Assembly (NCBI RefSeq): GCF_900155945.1
Contig: NZ_FTMN01000008.1
Coordinates: 162,779-226,778 of the forward strand
Reading direction: 5' to 3'
Length of the DNA: 64,000 nucleotides
Source: Marinobacterium stanieri
GTDB taxonomy: Bacteria; Pseudomonadota; Gammaproteobacteria; Pseudomonadales; Balneatricaceae
Shown: in pieces, positions 30,263-39,480 of the stretch
How positions within the stretch are numbered: the first letter of the stretch is position 1
Layout: each line of letters starts with the position of its first letter
Program-made: the position numbers and the translations under genes
The notes under the pieces: model-generated
Databases searched by the model: none
Told to the model about the DNA's origin: nothing
What the model saw: the letters and a program-made list of their open reading frames with translations, nothing else

Positions 30263-32197
30263 ATGCAGTTTCACGTTGATGGTTTCTACCCGGGCGACCC
30301 GCGTTTTTCAGACCCTCAGGACCGAGTTGTTCCTCCGCCGATTAAGCGTCCCTTGCCGGAAAAGGTCGATGTGCTGATCGTGGGCTGTGGCCCGGCCGGG
30401 TTGAATCTGGCGGCACAGCTGACCAAATTTGCCGGTATCCAGGTGGCCATTATTGATCAGAAGGACGACAGGCTATTGGTTGGGCAGGCCGATGGCATTG
30501 CCTGCCGTACGATGGAGATGTTCCAGGCGTACGGCTTTGCTGATCAAATTATCCAGGAAGCCTATCAGGTCAATGAAGCGGCCTTCTGGAAACCTGATGT
30601 TGACCAGCCCGGCCATATTACACGCAGCAGCAAGGTGCAGGATGTGGCCGATGACCTGTCGGAAATGCCGCACCTGATCATCAACCAGGCCCGTGTGCAC
30701 GACATGTTTCTGGATGTGATGCGCCAAAACCCCGGTAAGGTGGAGCCCCATTACCAGCGTAAACTGCTGGAACTGGAGGTTGATCCCGATGCCGGGGACT
30801 ACCCGGTGACGGCGCGAATCGAACGGCTGGTGAACTACTCCCAGTACTCGCAGGAGATTGAAACCGTTAAAGCCCGCTATGTGGTGGGCTGTGATGGCGC
30901 TCGCTCCAATGTCCGAACGGCCATTGGCAAGGAGCTGGTGGGTGATGCACTGAATCAGGCCTGGGGTGTGATGGATGTGCTGCTCAATACTGACTTCCCG
31001 GATATTCGTCTGAAATCGCTGATCCATTCCAGTCACGAAGGCAACATGCTGATCATTCCGCGTGAAGGCGGCTACATGGTGCGTATCTATATTGAGCTGG
31101 ACAAACTGAAAGCAGGCGAGCGTGTGGCCCGTGATCAGATGACCCCCGAGGTGCTGATCGCAGCCGCCAACCGCATCCTCCAGCCCTACAGTATCGATGT
31201 AAAAGAGGTGGCCTGGTGGAGCGTGTACGAGATAGGTCAGCGCATTACCACTGCGTTTGATGATTCTACCGATACCCGCGCGGCTCGGGTATTTTTGGCA
31301 GGAGATGCCTGCCACACCCACAGCCCTAAAGCGGGACAGGGGCTGAATACCTCGGTGATGGATACCTGGAACCTGGGCTGGAAGCTGGCGCATGTGCTCA
31401 CCGGTCGTGCGGATGAGTCAATTCTGAAAACCTACTCCGATGAGCGTCGTGAATACGGTCAGGCACTGATCGATTTTGATCGCGAGTTCTCGCGTATGTT
31501 CAGTGCCAAGCCCAGATCGGCTGAAAACCCGGACGGTGTCGATCCGGAAGAGTTTCAGCGCTATTTCCAGCTGTTTGGCGAATACACCGCCGGCGTCTCC
31601 ATCCAGTACCGTCCTTCCATTATGGTCGGTGAAGGGCAGCATCAGGCGTTGGCCAAGGGTTTTACGGTTGGTAAGCGCTTCCATTCGGCCCCTGTTGTGC
31701 GCCTGGCGGATGCCAAACCTGTGCAACTGGGACACTGTCATCTGGCCGATGGTGCCTATCGCCTCTACGCCTTTGCCGGTAGTGCCGAGCCCATGTCAGA
31801 GAACTGTGGCGTGAAGGCACTCTGTGAGTTTCTGGACAGGGATGAGCGTTCTCCGCTGAGGAAACACACGCCCGCGAATGCGGAGCAGGATGCGGTGATC
31901 GATGTGCGGGCGATTTTCCAGCCGCATCATCAGACGATTGAAACCGGCAGCCTGCATCCGCTGCTGACGCCTGAGAAAGGCAAATACGGGCTGCGTGACC
32001 ATGAAAAGGTGTTCACGGTGGATAACCGACCGTCGTCATCCGGTGGTGGCATGAACATTTATGAGATGCGCGGCATCGACAGGGAGAAAGGCTGCATCCT
32101 GATCGTGCGACCCGACCAGTATGTTGCTGAAGTATTGCCACTGGACGATTATGCCGGGGTGGCCAACTTCTTTAGCAGGGTCCTGCTGGACGCCTGA
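30263..32197 (+). CDS. mobA: 3-Hydroxybenzoate 4-monooxygenase (MobA-like flavoprotein)
   Basis: The 644-residue flavin monooxygenase has the FAD Rossmann motif 'LIVGCGPAGLNLAAQL' (about 36-50), the 'GQADGIACRTMEMFQAYGF' segment, the DG motif 'VVGCDGARSNVR', the second FAD motif 'VFLAGDACHTHSPKAGQGLN', and a C-terminal thioredoxin-like domain with 'DQYVAEVLPLDD'. By eye it matches Comamonas MobA along its length, including the N-terminus MQFHVDGFYPGDP. It converts 3-hydroxybenzoate to protocatechuate with NADPH and O2. The ATG at 30263 has GGAGAG upstream; 30245 is the upstream alternative. Confidence 0.88.
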   Translation: MQFHVDGFYPGDPRFSDPQDRVVPPPIKRPLPEKVDVLIVGCGPAGLNLAAQLTKFAGIQVAIIDQKDDRLLVGQADGIACRTMEMFQAYGFADQIIQEAYQVNEAAFWKPDVDQPGHITRSSKVQDVADDLSEMPHLIINQARVHDMFLDVMRQNPGKVEPHYQRKLLELEVDPDAGDYPVTARIERLVNYSQYSQEIETVKARYVVGCDGARSNVRTAIGKELVGDALNQAWGVMDVLLNTDFPDIRLKSLIHSSHEGNMLIIPREGGYMVRIYIELDKLKAGERVARDQMTPEVLIAAANRILQPYSIDVKEVAWWSVYEIGQRITTAFDDSTDTRAARVFLAGDACHTHSPKAGQGLNTSVMDTWNLGWKLAHVLTGRADESILKTYSDERREYGQALIDFDREFSRMFSAKPRSAENPDGVDPEEFQRYFQLFGEYTAGVSIQYRPSIMVGEGQHQALAKGFTVGKRFHSAPVVRLADAKPVQLGHCHLADGAYRLYAFAGSAEPMSENCGVKALCEFLDRDERSPLRKHTPANAEQDAVIDVRAIFQPHHQTIETGSLHPLLTPEKGKYGLRDHEKVFTVDNRPSSSGGGMNIYEMRGIDREKGCILIVRPDQYVAEVLPLDDYAGVANFFSRVLLDA

Positions 32198-32218
32198 TTA
32201 GACTCCTGTGTGAGACTA

Positions 32219-32254
32219 CGAAAAAGGCCGGAACATTTCGCATCCGGCCTTTTC
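32219..32254. terminator. Bidirectional terminator between mobA and pobA
   Basis: GAAAAAGGCCGG / CCGGCCTTTTC with a 12-nt loop lies between the convergent stops and has A and T runs on both sides. Confidence 0.85.
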
Positions 32255-32274
32255 ATATCGTGAGCTGAAGGGCT

Positions 32275-33504
<1,230 letters not shown>

Positions 33505-33639
33505 TTATTCTTGGTTAATATGAATCGCGTATGGCCTTCATGATCGGGGATAGTGGTCAGACGATGAATGGAATAAAGCAACGCTTGCCGGTACTTTTTG
33601 AACACTTGAGGGACGTGGGAAAGGGAACAGTCCTAACCG

Positions 33640-33675
33640 AAAAGGCCCCGTGACAGTTGCCTGTCGACGGGGCCT
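33640..33675 (-). terminator. Intrinsic terminator of the dctPQM-aroQ operon
   Basis: AGGCCCCGT-GACAG / CTGTC-(G)-ACGGGGCCT, a 14-bp stem with one bulge and a TTGC loop, is followed on the minus strand by TTTT. It lies 28 bp after the aroQ stop. Confidence 0.85.
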
Positions 33676-33702
33676 GGAAGGTGGAGCTTTCGAAAGCTCT
33701 GT

Positions 33703-34131
33703 TTACTGCGCGAAATAGTCCAGCGCCAAGACGTAGCCCAGCGTACCCAGACCGGCAATCACGCCTTCGGCACGGCTGGAAACATAGGAGTGATGGCGGA
33801 AGGCTTCACGCTTATGGATATTGGATATATGCACCTCTACCACCGGACCTTCAAAGGTGTTGAGCGCATCCAGAATAGCTACTGAGGTGTGACTATAGGC
33901 GGCCGGGTTGATCACAATACCGGCGGCTTGTTCACGCGCCTGGTGAATAATATCCACCAGCTCCCCTTCGTGATTGCTCTGGAAAAACGCAATCTCCAAT
34001 CCGAGTGCATCCCCTTTTTTTTCCATGCGCTTCTGCACATCGGCCAGGGTTTCATGGCCATAGATTTCCGGCTGGCGCTTGCCCAGCAGGTTCAGATTGG
34101 GGCCGTTCAACACATAAATCAGCTTGCTCAA
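33703..34131 (-). CDS. aroQ: 3-Dehydroquinate dehydratase, type II
   Basis: The 142-residue protein is a complete type II dehydroquinase: '[19 protein letters not shown]' with catalytic Tyr (about 24) and Arg, '[12 protein letters not shown]', '[17 protein letters not shown]' and '[19 protein letters not shown]' with catalytic His. It interconverts 3-dehydroquinate and 3-dehydroshikimate. It follows dctM by 15 bp and is the last gene of a TRAP operon next to quiC, so it most likely serves quinate breakdown, whether or not it also serves aromatic synthesis. Confidence 0.93.
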   Translation of the reverse strand: MSKLIYVLNGPNLNLLGKRQPEIYGHETLADVQKRMEKKGDALGLEIAFFQSNHEGELVDIIHQAREQAAGIVINPAAYSHTSVAILDALNTFEGPVVEVHISNIHKREAFRHHSYVSSRAEGVIAGLGTLGYVLALDYFAQ

Positions 34132-34146
34132 AATCCGATCTCCAAG

Positions 34147-35415
34147 TTAATAACCAAACAGGCGTGGCAGGAAGGTTACGGTGTCGGGGATGAAGGTGAC
34201 AATTGCCAGAACGGCCAATTCAACCAGGAACAGCGGCATGATCTTCCTGGAGATGGCACCAACCCCCACATTGGCGATGGAGTTCGACACGAACAGACAT
34301 ATCCCCATGGGCGGCGTGACCAGGCCTATCATCAGGTTGAAAATCACCACAATGCCGAAATGAACCGGGTCCAGCCCCAGCTGCATGGCGATGGGGTGCA
34401 GAATCGGCAGCAGGATCAGCATGGCGGCAATCCCTTCCAGGAACAGCCCGATCACCAGCAGAATCATGTTTACCGCCAGCAGGAACATCCAGGGGCTCGA
34501 GACCTGCTCCAGCACGATCTCACTGACTTTCTGCGGTACCTGCGAGAAGGTCAGCAGCCAGTTGGCCACTGAGATCACCGCGATAATGATCAGAATCACC
34601 GAGGAGTCACGCATGGCCCGCACAAAAATGCTAGGCAGCTGGTTCAGGTGCAGGCTTTTCAGGATGAACATGCCGGCAAAGAGGGCATAGCCTGCCGCCA
34701 GTGCAGCTGCCTCTGTCGGTGTCACGATACCGGTGAGGATTGAGCCGACAATGAAGATCGGCATGAACAGCGGAATCCAGGCATCCTTGAGTGCGATCAG
34801 ACGTTGCTTGAACGGCATACGCGGATGCTGGGGCGCATAGTGGGCAGCCTTGATACGGACATAGATGGACAGGCCGACAGCCAGCAGTAACCCTGGTACA
34901 ACACCGGCCAGGAACAGCGCTGGCACGGACACGCCCGACGTGATCAGAGCATAGATAATGACGGGGATACTGGGCGGAATCATGGGGCCGATCACGGATG
35001 AAGCGGCGGTGAGGGCTGCGGCGAAGTCACGCGGATAGCCCTCTTTTTCCATCTCGGGGATGAAGATGCGGCCCAGTGCCGAGGTGTCGGCAACAGCGGA
35101 GCCGGACAGGCCGGCGAAGATCACCGAGGCCCAGATGTTGACCTGAGCAAGGCCCGCCTTCATGTGACCGACACAGGCATTGGCAAACTTGATGATACGA
35201 CCGGTGATACCGCTCTCGTTCATCAACTCACCGGCCAGCACAAACAGGGGAATCGCGAGGATGGCAAAGGAATCCAGACCGGAGAACAGGCGCTGACTGA
35301 TCAGGCTGATGGGAAAAGGTGTCTGGGTCAGGTAGCCAGTGACTGCCAACAGAATGGCAAACGCAATGGGGCTGCCGATCAGCAGCAGAAACAGGAGAAT
35401 CAGAAAACCGGTCAT
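34147..35415 (-). CDS. TRAP transporter large permease (DctM type), quinate/shikimate cluster
   Basis: The 422-residue membrane protein has about twelve hydrophobic segments and DctM motifs ('ANWLLTFSQVPQKVSEI', 'NLMIGLVTPPMGICLFVSNSIANV'). With the small permease and binding protein it forms a Na+-driven high-affinity importer. The ATG at 35415 starts 1 bp after the small permease stop; the frame is open 29 codons upstream but that part is the overlap with the small permease. Substrate is inferred from context (quinate, shikimate or dehydroshikimate). Confidence 0.92.
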   Translation of the reverse strand: MTGFLILLFLLLIGSPIAFAILLAVTGYLTQTPFPISLISQRLFSGLDSFAILAIPLFVLAGELMNESGITGRIIKFANACVGHMKAGLAQVNIWASVIFAGLSGSAVADTSALGRIFIPEMEKEGYPRDFAAALTAASSVIGPMIPPSIPVIIYALITSGVSVPALFLAGVVPGLLLAVGLSIYVRIKAAHYAPQHPRMPFKQRLIALKDAWIPLFMPIFIVGSILTGIVTPTEAAALAAGYALFAGMFILKSLHLNQLPSIFVRAMRDSSVILIIIAVISVANWLLTFSQVPQKVSEIVLEQVSSPWMFLLAVNMILLVIGLFLEGIAAMLILLPILHPIAMQLGLDPVHFGIVVIFNLMIGLVTPPMGICLFVSNSIANVGVGAISRKIMPLFLVELAVLAIVTFIPDTVTFLPRLFGY

Positions 35416-35416
35416 A

Positions 35417-35890
35417 TCATTCTTCGCTCTGTGCTTGCTTGGCGCGCAGGTGGTCGGGCAGCTTGAGCAGTGCCGCAATGGCCAGGCCCACGCCGGCGAC
35501 AATCATGGCGGACTGGAACAGGCTCATGGGGAGTCCGGTGCCGGGCGCATCGATACCGCCGCGCTTGAGCACAAACTGATAGCCGGACCAGGCCACGATA
35601 ATGCCGGTTCCCAGTGCAATCAGGTCTGATGCCAAATGGAGCAGGCGCTTCACAAAGGGCGGTACGCTGTGCTCCAGAAAGCCGAATTTGATATGCAAAT
35701 CCTGCAGGTAACACAGAATCGTGCCGAACATGGCGCCATAGATCATGGCGTAGCGGGCAACTTCTTCACTCCATTGAATCGGGTAGTTAAGCAGGTAGCG
35801 GGACAGGCTGCTGCACAGCACGACGGCGAAGACGATGAACAGAGAGCCCCCTGTCAGCCAGGCCAGCAGCTTGGAATATAGAAGTTTCAT
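35417..35890 (-). CDS. TRAP transporter small permease (DctQ type)
   Basis: The 157-residue protein has four hydrophobic segments and the typical 'WSEEVARYAMIYGAMFGTILCY' motif. The ATG at 35890 is preferred over 35920 because it starts at the first membrane helix and has GGA upstream. It is separated from the binding protein gene upstream by a terminator-like hairpin, which would lower permease expression relative to the binding protein. Confidence 0.88.
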   Translation of the reverse strand: MKLLYSKLLAWLTGGSLFIVFAVVLCSSLSRYLLNYPIQWSEEVARYAMIYGAMFGTILCYLQDLHIKFGFLEHSVPPFVKRLLHLASDLIALGTGIIVAWSGYQFVLKRGGIDAPGTGLPMSLFQSAMIVAGVGLAIAALLKLPDHLRAKQAQSEE

Positions 35891-35918
35891 CGGACTATCC
35901 AACACATAATAGGGCGTC

Positions 35919-35957
35919 AAAAAACCGGGAATGGATGGGGCTCCATCCCCGGTTTTT
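35919..35957 (-). terminator. Intra-operon attenuating terminator between dctP and dctQ
   Basis: On the minus strand ACCGGGGATGGA / TCCAT-T-CCCGGT forms a stem followed by six T. It stands after the binding protein stop and before the permease genes; the plus-strand side also has a T-run. Confidence 0.75.
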
Positions 35958-35983
35958 GTTAATTACTTCCTGTGGCTGGAAGT

Positions 35984-37003
35984 TTAGTTGGATTCAGCGG
36001 CCTTGACGGCGTTCTGGGCTTTATCGATCCAGCTGCTGTCGATTTCGCCTTTAAGCCACTCGATAACTGCGGGCTGAGCGGCCTGGCGGAACTGGGCCAT
36101 CTGGTCAGCCGTCAGTGAGGTGATCTCCATACCTTCAGCTGCCAGTTTGGACAGGCCTTCGGCAGAGTTGAACTGCTGGATGGCACGGCCAACGGTGCCG
36201 GCAACCTTGGAAGCGCGGTCCACGATGGCGCGATCAGCATCGGACAGGCCCTGATAGATATCATCGTTGATAACCAGGAAGTCGGTGCCGTACACGTGTC
36301 CGTCCAGGGTCAGGTAGTCCTGCATTTCATAGAATTTGGCGTTGTAGATAACGCCGACCGGGTTTTCCTGACCATCGACAACACCCGTGGTCAGTGCGGA
36401 GGGCACTTCAGGCCAGGCGATTGGTGTGGGCTCACCGCCCATGGCTTTGACCATTTCCACGTACAGCGGCGTGGTCATCACGCGAATCTTGAGGCCATCC
36501 AGGTCGGCCGGGGTTTTGATCGGGCGCTTGGAGTTGGTGAAGTTACGGAAACCGGTTTCACCGTAGGCCAGGGTGCGCAGGCCGGTTTTGCTCTGGCAGT
36601 GCTGGCTCAGGTTTTTGCCGAACTCACCGTCCAGTACTTCCCAGGCGACTGGTGCAGACGGGAACAGGTAGGGAATCTCCAATACGGCAGCTTCCGCGCA
36701 AAGCTTGGAGAAGGCGCCGGACACCATGGCCATGCTCAGTGTTCCGTCCTGTGCGGACTGCAGCAGTTCGGTTTCACCGCCGAGCTGACCGGCCGGGTAA
36801 ACGTTCACCTCAATACGGCCGCCACTTTCGGCTTCGACCAGGTTTTTGAACACCTGAGCAGCAGCGCCTTTCTTGGAGGAGGTCCACTCCTGAGGATCAA
36901 CATGGCCCAGGGTAAGGGTGAGATCGGCAGCCTGTGCCTGGAAGGAGATAGCAGCGACCGCAGCCGCAAGTCCCAGTTTTATTTTTGTTGTGGAAATTTT
37001 CAT
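35984..37003 (-). CDS. TRAP transporter substrate-binding protein (DctP type), quinate/shikimate cluster
   Basis: The 339-residue protein has a signal peptide (MKISTTKIKLGLAAAVAAIS, cleavage after 'AQA') and the DctP fold, with 'GGETELLQSAQDGTLSMAMVSG' and the conserved Arg region 'LDGLKIRVMTTPLYVEMVKAMGGEPTPIAWPEV' that contacts substrate carboxylates. It is the periplasmic receptor of the importer. The ATG at 37003 is set by the signal peptide and GGA 8 bp upstream. Two ATAGGAT-type operator candidates lie within 330 bp upstream. Confidence 0.92.
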   Translation of the reverse strand: MKISTTKIKLGLAAAVAAISFQAQAADLTLTLGHVDPQEWTSSKKGAAAQVFKNLVEAESGGRIEVNVYPAGQLGGETELLQSAQDGTLSMAMVSGAFSKLCAEAAVLEIPYLFPSAPVAWEVLDGEFGKNLSQHCQSKTGLRTLAYGETGFRNFTNSKRPIKTPADLDGLKIRVMTTPLYVEMVKAMGGEPTPIAWPEVPSALTTGVVDGQENPVGVIYNAKFYEMQDYLTLDGHVYGTDFLVINDDIYQGLSDADRAIVDRASKVAGTVGRAIQQFNSAEGLSKLAAEGMEITSLTADQMAQFRQAAQPAVIEWLKGEIDSSWIDKAQNAVKAAESN

Positions 37004-37137
37004 GCTTCGTTCCATCTCTGTTTGTTGGGCAGGTATGCCTGCTGATTGTTGTTTTGGGTCGATCAACTGTCCGAATCGATAGGTTGGAGGCTAGCAACAG
37101 GATTGGGTGAGGTCAATATTATGGGGTTAAAAGAAAA

Positions 37138-37147
37138 ATATCCTATA
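37138..37147. promoter_or_regulatory. Operator candidate A (ATATCCTATA)
   Basis: This half-site shares TATCCTAT with the other two sites in the cluster. It lies about 135 bp upstream of the TRAP binding protein start. Confidence 0.5.
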
Positions 37148-37303
37148 CTTTTGCGTATTGTTCCTTTGGCTAATTAACTACTAATAGGTCATAAATCCAA
37201 AATTTGTCAGCAATTTTGCGATTTTAAGCGGTTTTTTGCGGGAAAAATGTAGCACTGGCACGGAACCGGTTGGAAAAAAGCAGTTGTCATTAAGTGTAAA
37301 AAT

Positions 37304-37329
37304 ATAGGATGATTTTATAAATATCCTAT
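37304..37329. promoter_or_regulatory. Operator candidate B (ATAGGAT-N12-ATCCTAT)
   Basis: A perfect 7-bp inverted repeat with a 12-bp A/T spacer, 120 bp upstream of the dehydrogenase start. Confidence 0.65.
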
Positions 37330-37449
37330 CAATGGGGCGGATGAGTGCCTTCCGTACATCCGAGAGGCCAGGCCCACAACAGAATAATAAGCGGACAGCC
37401 CTGCTACAGGCTGTAAGGGGACTGCCGCATGCACGATGGAGACACAAAC

Positions 37450-38301
37450 ATGTTGAAGCTTGGCCTGATCGGGCAGTCCATTGCTCAATCCCGAGCGCCT
37501 GCCCTGCATACCATGCTGGGTGAGTTGCATGGACTGGAGGTGAGCTATGCACTGCATGAGCCCAAAGATGCCAGCTCTGGAGCCTTTGCTGACACACTGC
37601 GGGAGCTGCAACAGGCTGGTTACCGTGGCTGTAATGTCACCTTTCCCTACAAACAGATTGCCGTCAGCCATGCACAGCAGATGAATAAAGCGGTGCAGCG
37701 GGTAGGATCCACCAACACGCTGGCCTTTGGCGAGCAGCTGTTTGCCGGCAATACCGACTACACAGGTTTCATTCGTGGCTATCAGGCGCGCATGGGCGAT
37801 AAGGCTGCCGGCTCAGTGCTTCTGCTGGGCGCAGGTGGTGTCGGGCGAGCGGTTGCCTTTGCATTGCTGGAGCTGGGTGCCACGGAAATTGCGGTGTATG
37901 ACCTCAGCCATGAAGGGGCCGAATCCCTGGTCGCAGCGCTCTGTGCAGCCGGTATCAAGGCCACTGCCGTCAGCGACGATAAACTGGGGCAGGCGGCACG
38001 GCAGGCAGACGGGCTGATCAACTGTACGCCGATTGGTCACTACAAGACGCCGGGCATTCCGCTGCCTGCCGAGTACATTCAGGGACAGCGCTGGGCCTTC
38101 GATGCGGTCTACACGCCGCTGGATACGCCGTTTCTGGTGGCTGCCAAGGCGGCCGGTCTTGAACTGGTTACGGGGTTCGACCTGTTCTTTTTCCAGGGGC
38201 TGGATGCGTTCGAAATTTTTGCTGATATGAAGGTTGATCCGGCACGCGTACTGGAGCCTTTCAAGGCGCGTTTTGACATCAAGAGTGCGCTGATCGACTG
38301 A
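37450..38301 (+). CDS. Catabolic quinate/shikimate dehydrogenase (AroE-like, probably NAD+)
   Basis: The 283-residue protein has the AroE substrate domain ('GLIGQSIAQSRAPALHTMLG', 'GCNVTFPYKQIAVSHAQQMN' with the catalytic Lys) and a Rossmann domain with 'VLLLGAGGVGRAVAFALLELG'. The residue after the second strand is Asp ('IAVYDLS') where NADP-type AroE has 'NRT', which points to NAD+ and so to catabolism. It would oxidise quinate and/or shikimate. GGAGA is 8 bp before the ATG at 37450; an ATG at 37429 is possible. It is divergent from the TRAP operon and upstream of the GntR gene. Confidence 0.85.
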   Translation: MLKLGLIGQSIAQSRAPALHTMLGELHGLEVSYALHEPKDASSGAFADTLRELQQAGYRGCNVTFPYKQIAVSHAQQMNKAVQRVGSTNTLAFGEQLFAGNTDYTGFIRGYQARMGDKAAGSVLLLGAGGVGRAVAFALLELGATEIAVYDLSHEGAESLVAALCAAGIKATAVSDDKLGQAARQADGLINCTPIGHYKTPGIPLPAEYIQGQRWAFDAVYTPLDTPFLVAAKAAGLELVTGFDLFFFQGLDAFEIFADMKVDPARVLEPFKARFDIKSALID

Positions 38302-38488
38302 TCTAGCGGTTTTGTGGTTTTGCGGTGCTCAAGCCAACGTGTATCGGTTGCAATGTTGGTTGCTTGGGGTGGCAGGTACACCCCTTTTTTATATGAGGTA
38401 CGGCGCCGTTCCGGCAAAGGTGGCGCGACGCTGGGCCTGATGTAGTAACATACCGCCGGTTGGTGACATTCATTTTGCAGGACAGAGT

Positions 38489-39160
38489 ATGAACAGCGAC
38501 CTTGATCGCAAACTTGTAGGGCAGTCAGCGTACGAGCAGTTACGCAATGACATCATGAGCGGTAGCCTGATGCCGGGTGAGAAGCTCAAGCTGAATGCGC
38601 TCAAGTCACGCTATAGCGTGAGTGTGAATACTCTGCGCGAGACCCTGATGCGCCTGGTATCCGATGGCTTTGTCGTTGTTGAAGAGCAGAAAGGCTTCAA
38701 GGTTAAGCCGGTATCCGTTGCCGATCTGGAAGAGTTGATCGAGCTGCGTGTGGTGCTGGAAACGCTGGGACTGCGCAAGTCCTTTGCCAACGCCGATACC
38801 GGCAATCCGGTGGAATGGAAAGCACACCTCATCAGCGCTCACTACCGACTCAGCTGCATGGAAAAGCTGATGATGGAAGACGAGACAGTCAATGTCAGCG
38901 AATGGGAAAGGGTCGACCGTGACTTTCATATGGCGATTGTATCCAATTGTGGCTCCAACCAGCTGATCCGCTATCACGCCTCCGTGTTGGAGCAGTTCAT
39001 GCGCTATCAGCTGTTGGCGCTGAAGAAGCGCCCCTTCCGTGGTCAGGAGGTCGCCGATGAACATCGTGCCCTGCTGGACTGCCTGGTAAATGATGATGTC
39101 GAAGGCGCTGTTGCGGCGCTGGAAGCCCATATCCGCAAGGGCAGTCAAGTCCCCGTATAA
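38489..39160 (+). CDS. GntR-family (FCD) regulator of the quinate/shikimate cluster
   Basis: The 223-residue protein has an N-terminal winged helix ('LVGQSAYEQLRNDIMSGSLMPGEKLKLNALKSRYSVSVNTLRETLMRL', about 10-70) and an FCD ligand-binding domain (about 80-215) with candidate metal-binding His/Asp residues ('DRDFHMAIVSNCGSNQLIRYH', 'DEHRALLDCL'). It sits between the dehydrogenase and quiC genes, so it most likely represses them and the TRAP operon through the ATAGGAT sites until quinate, shikimate or dehydroshikimate binds. This is inference. Confidence 0.88.
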   Translation: MNSDLDRKLVGQSAYEQLRNDIMSGSLMPGEKLKLNALKSRYSVSVNTLRETLMRLVSDGFVVVEEQKGFKVKPVSVADLEELIELRVVLETLGLRKSFANADTGNPVEWKAHLISAHYRLSCMEKLMMEDETVNVSEWERVDRDFHMAIVSNCGSNQLIRYHASVLEQFMRYQLLALKKRPFRGQEVADEHRALLDCLVNDDVEGAVAALEAHIRKGSQVPV

Positions 39161-39480
39161 GCCTGTTCAAGGCTGGCTCACCCTCCTGTAGCTGATTTAT
39201 CGCTATTCCGAACATGCAGGCCGCTCTGGCGAGTGGTCGTGTGTCGCGTGCCTGCTTGGGCTGTTTCCCCCTGTACACAACACTGAGTTATCCACATACC
39301 GACACCAGGCAGGTGCTACTGGGTGCCGCTGTTTGTCTGAGTGCAATCGATGTCTTTGTATCCTATGATTTATAAAAATATAGGGTATTATTGGTTTTGT
39401 CAGATAATTAAAACAAGATGCCAGCGGCTGACCAAAGGACGGCAGGCTGGTGAGCATCTGCACAATCGGGGTAGCAAACA
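39161..39480. promoter_or_regulatory. 320-bp leader of quiC with operator C
   Basis: No gene is supported. It contains the TATCCTAT / ATAGGGTA dyad at 39359-39387 and AT-rich promoter sequence; the rest (39161-39340) shows nothing recognisable. Confidence 0.55.
39359..39387. promoter_or_regulatory. Operator candidate C (TATCCTAT-N13-ATAGGGTA)
   Basis: An 8-bp inverted repeat with one mismatch, carrying the same arms as sites A and B but in inverted order, 94 bp upstream of the quiC start. Confidence 0.6.

Larger units (their letters stand above)
37004..37449. promoter_or_regulatory. 446-bp divergent control region, TRAP operon / shikimate dehydrogenase
   Basis: No gene is supported here. 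It holds an ATATCCTATA half or full site at 37138-37147 and a clear ATAGGAT-N12-ATCCTAT dyad at 37304-37329. These flank AT-rich sequence suited to two divergent promoters. Confidence 0.65.
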
